A stretch of DNA of 64,000 bases from positions 806,001-870,000 of the forward strand of contig NZ_JACRWD010000001.1 of the NCBI RefSeq assembly GCF_014306135.1, read 5' to 3'. The notes beneath the pieces were generated by a model that was given only the letters and a program-made list of their open reading frames with translations, had not been told where the DNA came from and made no database searches. This document shows positions 51,920 through 61,958 of the stretch, in pieces. Position numbers and translations under genes: made by a program. Source of the DNA: Paraclostridium hominis. GTDB lineage: Bacteria; Bacillota; Clostridia; Peptostreptococcales; Peptostreptococcaceae. Position 1 is the stretch's first letter, and each line of letters starts with the position of its first letter.

Positions 51920-54319
51920 ATGGTATCTATATATAATAAGGTTAGTGACTATATAATAGTGTTAAATTGTATGGGGGAAATAGTTTTTTGTAATGAAAGC
52001 TTTTTAAAGCGATTAAATTATAATCATGAAGAAATATTAAACTTAAATATAGGTAAAATAATAAGCGAAAATAATAATATTAATAATGAGTTAAAAAAAT
52101 TTGGCGAAATAAACAAAACTTTAGAATTTTATTCAAAGTCAAATGAACTAGTCAAAATCAATTCAAATATAATCATAGAAAATTTTAACAACGATAAAAG
52201 TATTTTTATTATAGGTAAAGAAGTAGAGTCAAAACAATATACGATGGAAATATTAGAGGATCTTTTAGATAATATTAATGTTTGCGCATTTGTTATAGAT
52301 GATGATGGAAAGTATTTATACGTAAATAAGCCTTTTGCTGAAATGATAGACAAAAAAAGAGAAGATATTATTGGAAGTTATAGCAGTGATAATTGGGAAT
52401 ATAATACTTATAATGAATTTGAAAAAAATAATAGAGAAGTTTTTGAAAGTAAAAGTCCAAAGATATTTAATGAGAAATTAGTATATGATGATAATATTCA
52501 TTGGTATGAAAGTTACAAAGCTCCAATATTTGATGAAAATAAAAAACCTAAATATATTGTAGCAAAATCTAAAAATATTGATTTATTAAAAATCACATCA
52601 GAAGAGTTATATAAAAACTATAATAGAGTAACAATTGAAAATGACTTTAGTGGCAGTAGTAAGAAGAATGTAGATTTAAATGAAATATTAAAAAATATTG
52701 GAGAACATATACTTAAGTATACAAAAGCAGATGGTGTTTCTATGTTACTTTATGATAGTGATAAAGAAGGTTTAATACCTATTATAAAATTAAAAAATTC
52801 TAATATACATCTTGAAAATGTAGAATTTATTCCACTAAAAAAATTCGATGTATATTTAGATAAATATAGAAGTTATTTTAATTGTATATTTAAAAAAGAT
52901 AAAATAGATAATTTATCAAACATAGATTATATATGTATAGATAAATTGGATTATTGTGGTAATTATATAATAGATTTATATGATGAATTTATTGGGATGA
53001 TATGTTTAAGCTATAGTAAGGGTAATGCTCCTAAATTTAATAGCGACGAGTATATGAAATATATATGTAATAAAATAGCGATGATAATTAAAAATATCAG
53101 ACTTTCAAATGAGGTATCTATTGAAAATAAAAAGCGTAAATATACAGAAAAAGAGTTAGAAAGGTATTTAAATATTTCAGTTGATTTAGTATCTATAGTA
53201 GGAAAGGATAAACATTTTAAAAGACTAAGTCCTAATTGGTGTGATGTTTTAGGATGGACAGAAGAAGAATTATTATCAATGTCAATTGTGGATATTATTC
53301 ACCCTAAAGATTTAGAAAACTTTAGACAGAAAAATAAATTAGATCCTAGAGAATGTAAAATTACTAGAAATATTATTCGATTCAGGCATAAGAATGGAAA
53401 ATATATTTATCTTGAATGGAGTAGTGAGTATATAGGGGATGAAGAAATATATGTTACAACGGCAAGAGATATTACAAGAAATATAGAAATAGAAAAAGAA
53501 AAAAGAACGTTAGAAGAAGCTGTCAAGGTAGAAGTTGTAAAAAATGAATTCTTTTCAAATATATCTCATGAATTTAGAACGCCAATAAATATTATACTGG
53601 GGACTATGCAAGTGATTAATAAAAATATAGAGAAAAATAATATACAAATAAATGATTTAAAGAAACATACTAACTATATAAAACAAAACTCATATAGATT
53701 ATTAAGGTTAGTAAATAATCTAATAGATATAAGTAAAATGGATATAGGAGTGTATGAGCTTAGATGTTCTAATCAAAATATTATAAATATTATTGAGGAT
53801 ATAACTCTATCTGTAGCAGATTATACAAAAAATAATAAAATTAATCTTATATTTGATACAAACGATGAAGAAGTTATTACATATTGTGATCCAGATAAAA
53901 TAGAAAGAATAATGTTAAATCTTTTATCTAATGCGATAAAATATACACCAGAGAATGGTTTTATAAAAGTTAAAATTAATTCTACAAAAGATGAAATAAT
54001 AGTTTCTGTAAAAGACAGTGGAGTAGGGATACCAAAGGATAAACTAGATGTTATATTTGATAGATTTGGGCAAGTAGATGATTCGTTTAATAGAAAATGT
54101 GAAGGTAGTGGTATTGGACTATCACTAGTGAAAAACTTAGTAGAAATACATGGAGGAGAAATACATGTAAATAGTGAAGTTAATAAAGGCTCAGAATTTG
54201 TATTTAGTATTCCAATTAAGATAAAAAAAGAAGATAATGATAATGTATATGATGTTGATAGAAAATTTAAGCATGTAGAACGATGTGATATAGAATTTTC
54301 AGATATATATAGTATATAA
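51920..54319 (+). CDS. multi-PAS/GAF sensor histidine kinase (orphan, cytosolic)
   Basis: A 799-residue kinase without membrane segments. PAS domains lie near residues 5-95, 115-220 and 408-525 (the last with DLVSIVGKDKHFKRLSPNWC and a PAC end), and a GAF-like domain near 250-395. The HisKA phosphohistidine is in FFSNISHEFRTPINII (near 548). HATPase boxes follow: NLLSNAIKYTP, DSGVGIP, GSGIGLSLVKN. No response regulator is adjacent. Orphan cytosolic kinases of this build often feed Spo0A in clostridia (inference). ATG 51920 is preferred to GTG 51899 because GAAGGGAA precedes it. Confidence 0.87.
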   Translation: MVSIYNKVSDYIIVLNCMGEIVFCNESFLKRLNYNHEEILNLNIGKIISENNNINNELKKFGEINKTLEFYSKSNELVKINSNIIIENFNNDKSIFIIGKEVESKQYTMEILEDLLDNINVCAFVIDDDGKYLYVNKPFAEMIDKKREDIIGSYSSDNWEYNTYNEFEKNNREVFESKSPKIFNEKLVYDDNIHWYESYKAPIFDENKKPKYIVAKSKNIDLLKITSEELYKNYNRVTIENDFSGSSKKNVDLNEILKNIGEHILKYTKADGVSMLLYDSDKEGLIPIIKLKNSNIHLENVEFIPLKKFDVYLDKYRSYFNCIFKKDKIDNLSNIDYICIDKLDYCGNYIIDLYDEFIGMICLSYSKGNAPKFNSDEYMKYICNKIAMIIKNIRLSNEVSIENKKRKYTEKELERYLNISVDLVSIVGKDKHFKRLSPNWCDVLGWTEEELLSMSIVDIIHPKDLENFRQKNKLDPRECKITRNIIRFRHKNGKYIYLEWSSEYIGDEEIYVTTARDITRNIEIEKEKRTLEEAVKVEVVKNEFFSNISHEFRTPINIILGTMQVINKNIEKNNIQINDLKKHTNYIKQNSYRLLRLVNNLIDISKMDIGVYELRCSNQNIINIIEDITLSVADYTKNNKINLIFDTNDEEVITYCDPDKIERIMLNLLSNAIKYTPENGFIKVKINSTKDEIIVSVKDSGVGIPKDKLDVIFDRFGQVDDSFNRKCEGSGIGLSLVKNLVEIHGGEIHVNSEVNKGSEFVFSIPIKIKKEDNDNVYDVDRKFKHVERCDIEFSDIYSI

Positions 54320-54324
54320 AAATT

Positions 54325-54363
54325 AAAAAAGCATTTATACAATTATGTATAAGTGCTTTTTTT
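54325..54363 (+). terminator. terminator after the orphan kinase gene
   Basis: The stem AAAAAAGCA / TGCTTTTTTT with an inner TTATACA/TGTATAA pairing. Confidence 0.88.
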
Positions 54364-54541
54364 ATAAAAGTTAAAAAATTTATGATTTAGTTCGTTCCTT
54401 TATTTTGATTTATGTAGAATTTATTTGTTATATTGTTTATAATTGTTAAATAATGAGAAAGAATAATATTTCTAATAAATGATTTGGGGTATTTAAAGAG
54501 GTAAAGTAATATAAAATTCAATTATTATAAGGGGTGAACTT

Positions 54542-55543
54542 ATGAAAGAATATATAATAACTAATAAACTAGAACAATTTATAGAAAACTACCAACAAAT
54601 AAAAGAGGTTAAAGGCGCATGGAGTATGGGGATGATACAATATAGCTGTGCTTTATCTCTAACAATTAAAAATCAACATGCAAATAAAGAAAAGATAGAA
54701 GAAAATCTAAAAATAATAAAAGACAACACAGGAATTTTTTCAAACTTTAGGGGTTATAGCATGTACTATACAGCTACATTATTATCAACTAAAACTAATT
54801 CAGAAAATGATTTTAGAGAAATCTTAGATATATATAAACAATTAAAAAATAAAAGCTTTTGGAATGATACTTATCTACCATTTGTAGCAATAATATTATA
54901 TGAAAATAAAAATAAAATAGATATAAATACCTGTATCGATAATATGAAGTATGTATATGAGTTTATGAAAAAGCATCATCCATTTTTAACTTCAAGTGAT
55001 GATTATTGTAGAATAGCACTTATAGCTATAAACTCAAAAGATATAGACAAAGACTTAAACTACATAGAAAAGTGTTATGAAAATCTTAAATCAAATGGAT
55101 TTTATCCATCAAATAATCTTCAAGCCTTATCTCATATAATGTGTTTTGATAAATATAGAAATGATGAAAGCATATATAAAATTATAAGACTTAAAGACTT
55201 AATGGCTAAAGAAAATTGCAAGATGGATAGCTACGGATATCCTTTAATAGGAGCTATATCATTATTAGATTGCAATGAAGATACATTAGTAAGTCAAATA
55301 AAGAAAGTATCAGATAGTTTAAAGGAAGTAAAAGGGTTTGGTAACTGGACATTAGGAAAAAATAATAGAAATATGATAAGCTCGGCTATAGTAGCATCGG
55401 CTTATGCAGATTATTTAAAAGAAGAAAGTAACGTAGATACTATAAGTAATAATATATTCTTAGACATAATTATAGCAATAGAAATAGCTTGTATGGTTGC
55501 AACTATGGCTGCGGTTTCAGCAACGTCTGCATCAAATAGCTAA
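54542..55543 (+). CDS. DUF4003 family protein
   Basis: A 333-residue helical protein matching DUF4003 in clostridia and bacilli, with SMGMIQYSCALSL near 28 and the repeated helix pairs around residues 75-230. The C-terminus is small and Ala-rich (IACMVATMAAVSATSAS) and could pack as a helix. Function unknown. GGGGTGAA precedes the ATG. A terminator shared with the converging repressor gene follows. Confidence 0.82.
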   Translation: MKEYIITNKLEQFIENYQQIKEVKGAWSMGMIQYSCALSLTIKNQHANKEKIEENLKIIKDNTGIFSNFRGYSMYYTATLLSTKTNSENDFREILDIYKQLKNKSFWNDTYLPFVAIILYENKNKIDINTCIDNMKYVYEFMKKHHPFLTSSDDYCRIALIAINSKDIDKDLNYIEKCYENLKSNGFYPSNNLQALSHIMCFDKYRNDESIYKIIRLKDLMAKENCKMDSYGYPLIGAISLLDCNEDTLVSQIKKVSDSLKEVKGFGNWTLGKNNRNMISSAIVASAYADYLKEESNVDTISNNIFLDIIIAIEIACMVATMAAVSATSASNS

Positions 55544-55553
55544 TCCATGTAAA

Positions 55554-55602
55554 TAAAAAAAACACCCCTAAGAGTGATAGTCTAACACAAGGGGTGTTTT
55601 TT
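55554..55602. terminator. bidirectional terminator between the DUF4003 and repressor genes
   Basis: The stem AAAAAACACCCCT / AGGGGTGTTTTTT. The last codons and TAG stop of the minus-strand repressor lie within it. Confidence 0.88.
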
Positions 55603-56236
55603 CAAATATATATTCATCAACAATTTCATTATTTTCCAAATCAACAAGCATTACAGAAATTAAAATATTTAAATTAACAGGGTTTTTCTTTATAAATTTT
55701 TTAAAAGCATCTTCATTATTAGTAGCAATAGTAAATTTAGAAATATTAAACTCATCATAACAAGCTAGATATCCATAAACATCCATTAAATAACGATTAG
55801 CCATAGCTCCTATATTTTCATGGATAGGAATAAATCTAATCCTCCAAATATAATTATCCTTAGTAGCTATAATATTACCTAAAAAAGTTTTCTTAGATAA
55901 TTTCATATTAAATCCTTCTTTAAGAATTCTAGGAGTTATAATACTAATAAATCTATCTTCACATTGTTCTTTATAAATATTGAAATTTGTTTTATCTATA
56001 AGATTGGCGTTATAAAAGGAAGGCTCAAGATTTAAATAACAAGACTTTTCTAAAAGATCATTAAAATCTACTTCAAGTACGAAAGCTAAAGCTCTTAAAA
56101 CTTCTTCAGATGGTTTTTTTCTTTCGCCCGATTCAATCCTACTTATTTCAGCATTACTAACACCAGATTTTTCAGCCAAAGCTCTTTGAGATAATTTACG
56201 CTCAAGCCTTAAAGTTTTTAAGTATTCTCCTATCAT
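55568..56236 (-). CDS. XRE-family repressor (phage-type)
   Basis: A 222-residue protein. The N-terminal HTH (LSQRALAEKSGVSNAEISRI, residues 15-34) is a classic XRE domain. The C-terminal 150 residues (IYKEQCEDRFISIITPRIL...) form an unrecognised domain instead of a LexA-like peptidase or IrrE partner. It is divergent from the Cro-like gene at 56480 and probably represses it from dyads at 56264-56300. The last residues are encoded inside the terminator hairpin. Confidence 0.85.
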   Translation of the reverse strand: MIGEYLKTLRLERKLSQRALAEKSGVSNAEISRIESGERKKPSEEVLRALAFVLEVDFNDLLEKSCYLNLEPSFYNANLIDKTNFNIYKEQCEDRFISIITPRILKEGFNMKLSKKTFLGNIIATKDNYIWRIRFIPIHENIGAMANRYLMDVYGYLACYDEFNISKFTIATNNEDAFKKFIKKNPVNLNILISVMLVDLENNEIVDEYIFEKTPLVLDYHS

Positions 56237-56263
56237 AATATAAAGCCCTCATTTCTAAAATTC

Positions 56264-56416
56264 CGTATATACGTATAAAAGTATGATATTATCATATATT
56301 TACGATAAGTTAATTATACTCAAAGTGGTGATTATATTCAACGATTTGACAAAAAAAGGTATTCCTATTGACTGAATAATCACCAAGATGATAATATAAT
56401 GTTACCAATTGGTAAC
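56264..56416. promoter_or_regulatory. divergent operator/promoter region of the phage-like module
   Basis: CGTATATACG (56264) and a TATGATATTATCATA near-palindrome (56282) lie by the repressor gene. A GGTGATTATATTCA / TGAATAATCACC inverted repeat spans 56326-56383. A plus-strand promoter TTGACT (56368-56373), 18-bp spacer, TAATAT (56392-56397) is followed at once by the perfect operator GTTACCAATTGGTAAC (56401-56416). Confidence 0.75.
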
Positions 56417-56479
56417 AAAAATTAATAAACTTGTTTAATAAAAAAATCAGTAAAGAAACTAATTAAGGAGATAGGGTAA

Positions 56480-56677
56480 ATGGAGTTAAACGTTGAGTAT
56501 TTTAGGGAAGTATTAATTAGAAAGGATATTACAAATAGGGAATTTGCAAGGATGGCTGGAATTTGCCACACTAGTGTTACTAAAATATTAAATAAAAATA
56601 TGAAAGCTGGAATGAAAACTTGTAAAGCTATAAGGGGAGCTTTAAAAGATGAACCTATAAATAAATTATTCATATAA
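56480..56677 (+). CDS. Cro-like small HTH protein
   Basis: A 65-residue protein with HTH ITNREFARMAGICHTSVTKI (residues 17-36). It is a likely Cro-like regulator. It is flanked by two GTTACC-n-GGTAAC dyads (56401-56416 and 56681-56695), which are its probable operators. AAGGAGA precedes the ATG. Confidence 0.78.
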   Translation: MELNVEYFREVLIRKDITNREFARMAGICHTSVTKILNKNMKAGMKTCKAIRGALKDEPINKLFI

Positions 56678-56680
56678 AGT

Positions 56681-56695
56681 GTTACCATAGGTAAC
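56681..56695 (+). promoter_or_regulatory. second GTTACC-ATA-GGTAAC operator
   Basis: The same half-sites as at 56401 with a 3-bp centre instead of 4. It stands 4 bp after the Cro-like stop and 25 bp before the DUF2815 start. Confidence 0.7.
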
Positions 56696-56719
56696 AAAAA
56701 GTTAAAAGGGGGATAAAAT

Positions 56720-57259
56720 ATGAAATTTATTACTAAAGTGGTAACAGGGGAAGTAAGATTTAATTATGTAAATACAACTGAAGCTAGAGCAAACGATCTA
56801 GACTCAGAACCAAAGTTTGGGTTAACTATACTTATACCAAAAGAAAATAGTGAAACTATGGGCAAAATTTATACAGGCATGTCTAATGCTACAAAAAATG
56901 GACTTAATATATGGGGTGGACAAGTTCCAGAGGATTTAATAACTTGTTTAAAAGATGGAGATCTACTAGAAAGACCAGAATACAAAAATCACTTCTATAT
57001 AAATACTAATTCTAAATACAAACCTCAAGTAGTTAATCGAGAATTAAAAGAAATTATCAATCCAGAAGAACTTTATAACGGCTGCTATGGAAGAGTAAGT
57101 ATAAACTTTTATCCATATAACCACATAGAAAGTGGAAATTGTGGTATTGCTGCTGGACTTTTAAACATCCAAAAGCTAAGAGATGGGCAAAGAATAAGTA
57201 ACAGAAGTAGTGCAGCAGATGATTTTGACATAGTAGAAGATGATGGGATTTTAATATAA
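56720..57259 (+). CDS. DUF2815 family protein (phage single-strand-binding type)
   Basis: A 179-residue OB-fold-like protein matching DUF2815 in phage replication modules (KVVTGEVRFNYVNTTEARA at the N-terminus, GCYGRVSINFYPYN near 115). It is next to a family A polymerase, as usual. It probably coats single-stranded DNA. The acidic C-terminus (ADDFDIVEDDGIL) resembles SSB tails that recruit partners. Overlaps the polymerase start in TAATG. Confidence 0.88.
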   Translation: MKFITKVVTGEVRFNYVNTTEARANDLDSEPKFGLTILIPKENSETMGKIYTGMSNATKNGLNIWGGQVPEDLITCLKDGDLLERPEYKNHFYINTNSKYKPQVVNRELKEIINPEELYNGCYGRVSINFYPYNHIESGNCGIAAGLLNIQKLRDGQRISNRSSAADDFDIVEDDGILI

Positions 57260-59238
57260 TGACAACTATATCAATTGACATAGAAACTTATTCAAAAATA
57301 GACCTTACCAAAAGTGGGGTCTATAAATATATTGAAGAAGACTTTGAAATACTACTTATTGCTTATGCCTATAATGATGAAGAAGTTAAAATTATAGACT
57401 TAAAAAATGGAGAAAAAATACCACCACAATTTAAAAAAGATTTATTTGATGAAAGTATAATAAAAACAGCTTTCAATGCTAACTTTGAAAGAGTATGTTT
57501 ATCTAAGTATTTCAACAAAAATTTAAGCCCCAAAATGTTTAGATGCACACAAGTTCACGCTCTATACTTAGGATTACCTCATGGACTTGATAATGTGGCT
57601 AAAACTCTAAGACTAAAAGAACAAAAACTAGAAGAAGGCAAAAACTTAATAAGATTTTTTATGAATGAAAAAAATGTAGCTTTAATAAATTCAAAAGAAA
57701 ATAGTAAAGAAAAGTTAGAAGTACTTAAAAAATACGAAGAATTTAAAAAGTACTGTATAAATGATGTAGTAGTTGAAAGAAGTATAAAAAAAGTTTTAGA
57801 AAAAGTTAAAATTCCAGAAATAGAAAATAAGCTTTGGCAACTAGATCAAGAGATAAATGATAGAGGAGTATTAGTAGATAAAAAATTATTAGAAAATGCT
57901 TGTATATATGATAGTGAGTTTAAAGAAGCTTTGATAAAAAAACTTAAAGCTATAACTAAAGTAGAAAATCCAAAGAGTAATAATCAAATAAAGTTATATC
58001 TTAAAAGTTTAGGACTAAAAATTAGTTCACTTAATAAAGAAAGTGTAGAACAACTATTAAAAAGTGAAGAAGTATTAAATAATCCTAAGTTTGAAGAAAT
58101 AAAAGAAGTTTTAAACTTACGAAGTAAATTAAATAAAACTTCTACTAAAAAATACGAAGCAATGAAAAGATGTGTTTGTAGTGATGGAAGAATAAGAGGG
58201 TTATTTCAATTTTATGGAGCAAACAGAACTGGACGATGGGCAGGAAGATTGGTACAAGTTCAAAATCTTCCACAAAATAAGCTTAGTAATTTAGAAGAAG
58301 TAAGAAGTATTATAAGTAATGATTATAAAAGTAAATTACCTAGTAGAGATAAATATAATAAATATAACGAAGACATTTCAAATATATTATCTCAATTAAT
58401 AAGAACAACTTTTATACCAAAGGAAAATCACAGATTTATAATAGCAGACTTTAGTGCAATAGAAGCAAGAATAATAGCTTATCTTTCAAATGAAAAATGG
58501 AGATTAGATGTATTTAACACTCATGGAAAGATTTATGAAGCTAGTGCATCTAAAATGTTTAATGTAGATATTAATGAAATAACAAAAGAAAGTGAACTAA
58601 GGCAAAAAGGTAAAATTGCAGAATTAGCTTTGGGGTATCAAGGTGGAGTAGGAGCACTTGTTAGTATGGGTGCTTATAATATGAATTTATGTGAAGAAGA
58701 TCTTATAGAAATTGTAAAAGCTTTTAGAAGTTCTAATATAAATATTGTTAAGTTATGGAAAAAAGTAGAAAGAGCTTTTATAAAAGCTGTCAAAGATAAA
58801 ACTGTTGTAAATATAGATAAAAATATAAGTTTTATATATGAAGGAAACATACTTTTTATAAAACTACCATCAGGAAGAAGACTTTCTTACATAAGACCAA
58901 GGGTAGACTTTAACAACTCTTTTAACAAATACGTTATAACTTACGAAGGAGTAGATTCTGTAAGTAAAAAACAAACAAGGTTAACTACCTATGGAGGAAA
59001 GTTGGTAGAAAATATTGTACAAGCTATAGCCAGGGATATATTAGGATATGCAATGCTTAATCTAAAAGCTAAGGGCTTTAATATTGTTATGCATGTACAT
59101 GATGAGATTGTAGTTGAAGTAGAAAATAAAGTTTCTAGTGTAGAAGAAATTTGTGAAATAATGTGTGAAGAAAATCCATATTTAAAAGATTTAACTTTAA
59201 GAGCAGATGGATTTGAAAGTATGTATTATAAAAAGTAA
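57259..59238 (+). CDS. phage-type family A DNA polymerase
   Basis: A 659-residue polymerase. The 3'-5' exonuclease domain begins at SIDIETYSKID (residues 4-14) with FNANFERVCLSK near 77. Polymerase motifs are present: motif A DFSAIEARIIAYLS near 395, motif B RQKGKIAELALGYQGGVGA near 450, motif C HVHDEIVVEVE near 613. No 5' nuclease domain is present, as in phage enzymes. It copies DNA for the module with the VirE-type protein downstream. Confidence 0.93.
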   Translation: MTTISIDIETYSKIDLTKSGVYKYIEEDFEILLIAYAYNDEEVKIIDLKNGEKIPPQFKKDLFDESIIKTAFNANFERVCLSKYFNKNLSPKMFRCTQVHALYLGLPHGLDNVAKTLRLKEQKLEEGKNLIRFFMNEKNVALINSKENSKEKLEVLKKYEEFKKYCINDVVVERSIKKVLEKVKIPEIENKLWQLDQEINDRGVLVDKKLLENACIYDSEFKEALIKKLKAITKVENPKSNNQIKLYLKSLGLKISSLNKESVEQLLKSEEVLNNPKFEEIKEVLNLRSKLNKTSTKKYEAMKRCVCSDGRIRGLFQFYGANRTGRWAGRLVQVQNLPQNKLSNLEEVRSIISNDYKSKLPSRDKYNKYNEDISNILSQLIRTTFIPKENHRFIIADFSAIEARIIAYLSNEKWRLDVFNTHGKIYEASASKMFNVDINEITKESELRQKGKIAELALGYQGGVGALVSMGAYNMNLCEEDLIEIVKAFRSSNINIVKLWKKVERAFIKAVKDKTVVNIDKNISFIYEGNILFIKLPSGRRLSYIRPRVDFNNSFNKYVITYEGVDSVSKKQTRLTTYGGKLVENIVQAIARDILGYAMLNLKAKGFNIVMHVHDEIVVEVENKVSSVEEICEIMCEENPYLKDLTLRADGFESMYYKK

Positions 59239-59261
59239 TTAAGATTATAATGGGGGATAAT

Positions 59262-61697
59262 ATGAAGCATGACAAGGTTATAAATATAGCTATAGGGAGA
59301 AGTAGAAAAGAAATTAATTATCTTAATAAAAGTATTAGATATTCAGATTTTATAAATTATAATTTAAGAAACACTACATATACAAATGAAACTTTTAAAG
59401 AGTATATGAACTTTTCAAAAGACATACAAGATAATATAAAAGATGTTGGTGGGTTTGTAGGTGGAGTTTTAAAAAACGGTAAAAGAAGAAAAGACACTGT
59501 TATAAGTAGAAGTCTTTTAACTTTAGATGCAGATTTTGCTTATGAAAATATGATAGAGGATATTGAGAAAAATTGTGATTTTGGTATGTGTATATATACA
59601 ACTCATAAGCATACCAAAGAAAATCCAAGGTTTAGGATAGTTATTCCTTTAAGTAAAGAAGTGGATTCTATAGAGTATGAAGCTATAGCTAGAAAGATAG
59701 CTTTTGATATAGGTATAGACTATTTTGACGATACTACCTATTCTCCTTCTAGGCTTATGTATTTTCCATCTACTAGTAAAGGTGGTGAATACATTTTTAA
59801 AATTATAGATAAAAAGTGGCTAGACCCAGATGATATATTAAATACTTATGAAAATTATAAAGATGAAAGTTTGTGGCCTGTTTCTTCAAGAACAAAGCCA
59901 AAGATTATTAATTATAACTCTAACAAACTTAAGGAAAATCCTAGATTAAAAGAAGGAATTATAGGAGCTTTTTGCAGAGTTTATAATGTCTTTGATGTTA
60001 TTGAAAAGTTTTTAAGTCATATTTATAAAAAAGGTGATAGTGAGCATAGATACACTTATATAAATGGAAGCAGTTCTAATGGTTTGATTATTTATGAAAA
60101 TGGAGATTTTGCATATTCTCATCATAGTACAGATGTATGCTTAGATAAGCTTTGTAATTCATTTGATTTATTAAGATTACATAAGTTTTCAAGCTTAGAT
60201 GAAAAAGTAAGTGCTGATACTCCTATTAACAAACTACCTTCTTATATAAAGATGATTGAGTTTGTAAGTCAAGATGAAAAAGTTATGTTAGAACTTGGAA
60301 ATAGTAAACTAAAAAAAGCTAAAGAAGATTTTAGTGACTTTTATAATATACAAGAAACTAATGTAAATAAAAATTATGAAAATAGTTGGGTTACAAAGCT
60401 TGAAGTAGATAAAAAAGGTATGTATAAAGCTAGTAATAAAAATATAGTTACTATATTAGAAAATGATGTGAATTTAAAAGGAAAGATTGCTTATAACTTA
60501 TTTTCAAACAGAACTATGGTCAAAGGTGATTTGCCTTGGCGTGAAATTATTGATAAAGAAAATGGAGATGTTTGGCAAGATAGTGATGATGCAAATCTTA
60601 GAGTTTATATAGATATAGCTTATGGAATAGTTGCTCCCTACAAGATTAATGATGGGGTATCTATTATAGAAAAGAAAAATCAATATCACCCAATAAGGGA
60701 TTATTTAAATTCTAATACATGGGATAAAGTTAGTAGAGTAGATAGTTTAATGATTGATTATTTAGGTGCAGATGATAGTAAATACACAAGAAATGTAACT
60801 AGAAAAATGCTTGTTGCAGCAGTTGCTCGTGTTTTTAATCCAGGTGTTAAGTTTGATTATATGTTGGTTTTGGTTGGAAAACAGGGTATAGGAAAAAGTC
60901 ATATTATAAGTTTGTTAGGTAAAATGTGGTATTCAGATTCTTTAAATACTGTTTATGGAAAAGAAGCCTATGAACAATTACAAAATGCATGGATAGTGGA
61001 AATGGCAGAGCTTTCGGCTACTAAAAAAGCTGAGGCAGAAGCAGTTAAGCATTTTATATCAAAAACTGAAGATAGTTATAGGCAAGCTTATGGAAGAAGG
61101 GTTGAGACTTTTAAAAGACAGTGTGTATTTTTTGGTACTACCAATGAAAGTGAGTTTTTAAAAGATAGAACAGGTAATAGAAGATATTGGCCTTTGATGG
61201 TTGGAAGAAATAAAGTTATAAAGAATTTGTTTAAAGATCTAACTAAATATGAGATAGATCAAATATGGGCGGAGGCTTTGTATTTATATAGATGTGGTGA
61301 AAAGTTAATTTTGGAGGCAGATGTTCAAAAGGAAGCTACTTTAAAACAAGAACAACATTTAGAAAGCAATAGCAAGGAAGGTATGATAAGAGAGTTTTTA
61401 GATATGAAGCTTCCTAAAAATTGGGACAAGATGGATATATATGAAAGACGGATTTATATAGGTGAAAATAATACTTTGAGAAAAGAAGGATGTGTAGTTC
61501 GTGAGAAGGTTTGTAGTGCTGAGATTTGGGTTGAGTTGTTTGGTGGTGATATGAAGATGTTTTATGGAAGTAATGCTAGAGAGATTAATGATATATTGAG
61601 AAAGATAGAAGGATGGAGTGCATTGAGAAATGGAGAAGGGAAACTTAGGTTTGGGAAAAATTATGGAGTTCAAAGGGCTTTTGTAAGAGATAAGTAG
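59262..61697 (+). CDS. virulence-associated-E type phage primase/helicase
   Basis: An 811-residue protein. The N-terminal half resembles an archaeo-eukaryotic primase-like region with LLTLDADFAYENM (acidic pair near 85) and THKHTKENPRFRIVIP. The C-terminal VirE ATPase has Walker A GKQGIGKSHII near 545, Walker B WIVEMAEL near 578 and the arginine-rich RTGNRRYWPLMV segment near 640. It probably primes and unwinds the replicon. ATG 59262 is preferred to 59250 because GGGGGA stands just before it. Confidence 0.9.
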   Translation: MKHDKVINIAIGRSRKEINYLNKSIRYSDFINYNLRNTTYTNETFKEYMNFSKDIQDNIKDVGGFVGGVLKNGKRRKDTVISRSLLTLDADFAYENMIEDIEKNCDFGMCIYTTHKHTKENPRFRIVIPLSKEVDSIEYEAIARKIAFDIGIDYFDDTTYSPSRLMYFPSTSKGGEYIFKIIDKKWLDPDDILNTYENYKDESLWPVSSRTKPKIINYNSNKLKENPRLKEGIIGAFCRVYNVFDVIEKFLSHIYKKGDSEHRYTYINGSSSNGLIIYENGDFAYSHHSTDVCLDKLCNSFDLLRLHKFSSLDEKVSADTPINKLPSYIKMIEFVSQDEKVMLELGNSKLKKAKEDFSDFYNIQETNVNKNYENSWVTKLEVDKKGMYKASNKNIVTILENDVNLKGKIAYNLFSNRTMVKGDLPWREIIDKENGDVWQDSDDANLRVYIDIAYGIVAPYKINDGVSIIEKKNQYHPIRDYLNSNTWDKVSRVDSLMIDYLGADDSKYTRNVTRKMLVAAVARVFNPGVKFDYMLVLVGKQGIGKSHIISLLGKMWYSDSLNTVYGKEAYEQLQNAWIVEMAELSATKKAEAEAVKHFISKTEDSYRQAYGRRVETFKRQCVFFGTTNESEFLKDRTGNRRYWPLMVGRNKVIKNLFKDLTKYEIDQIWAEALYLYRCGEKLILEADVQKEATLKQEQHLESNSKEGMIREFLDMKLPKNWDKMDIYERRIYIGENNTLRKEGCVVREKVCSAEIWVELFGGDMKMFYGSNAREINDILRKIEGWSALRNGEGKLRFGKNYGVQRAFVRDK

Positions 61698-61699
61698 AT

Positions 61700-61799
61700 G
61701 TTACCATAGTATTTTTAAGTGTTGTCGAAAGTTATAATTTGACATCACTAAGTTTAGATGTAGGTGTTAACGAATATTTAGGACAACACTTAAGGTAAC
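61700..61799. repeat. inverted iteron/operator cluster after the VirE gene
   Basis: GTTACC (61700-61705) and TTAAGTGTTGTC (61715-61726) are mirrored by GACAACACTTAA (61782-61793) and GGTAAC (61794-61799). The GTTACC/GGTAAC half-sites are those of the operators at 56401 and 56681. It may be a replication origin or a second control site. Confidence 0.65.
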
Positions 61800-61958
61800 A
61801 CCTTTAGGGAACGGTTAAATATAGTTTTATCAATACTTATAATATGATGTAGTCTAATTATACAAATATTTATAAAGAGTAGTTGAGTAGGTAAAATAAT
61901 TAAAAAAAAATTATCTAATACATAAATAAGTTATAGAAAAATTTATTTGACAACACTA

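Noticed and set aside
53821..54342. Open frame of 173 codons antisense to the orphan kinase
   Set aside because: No ribosome binding site and no recognisable domain; it mirrors the HATPase coding region and runs through the terminator.
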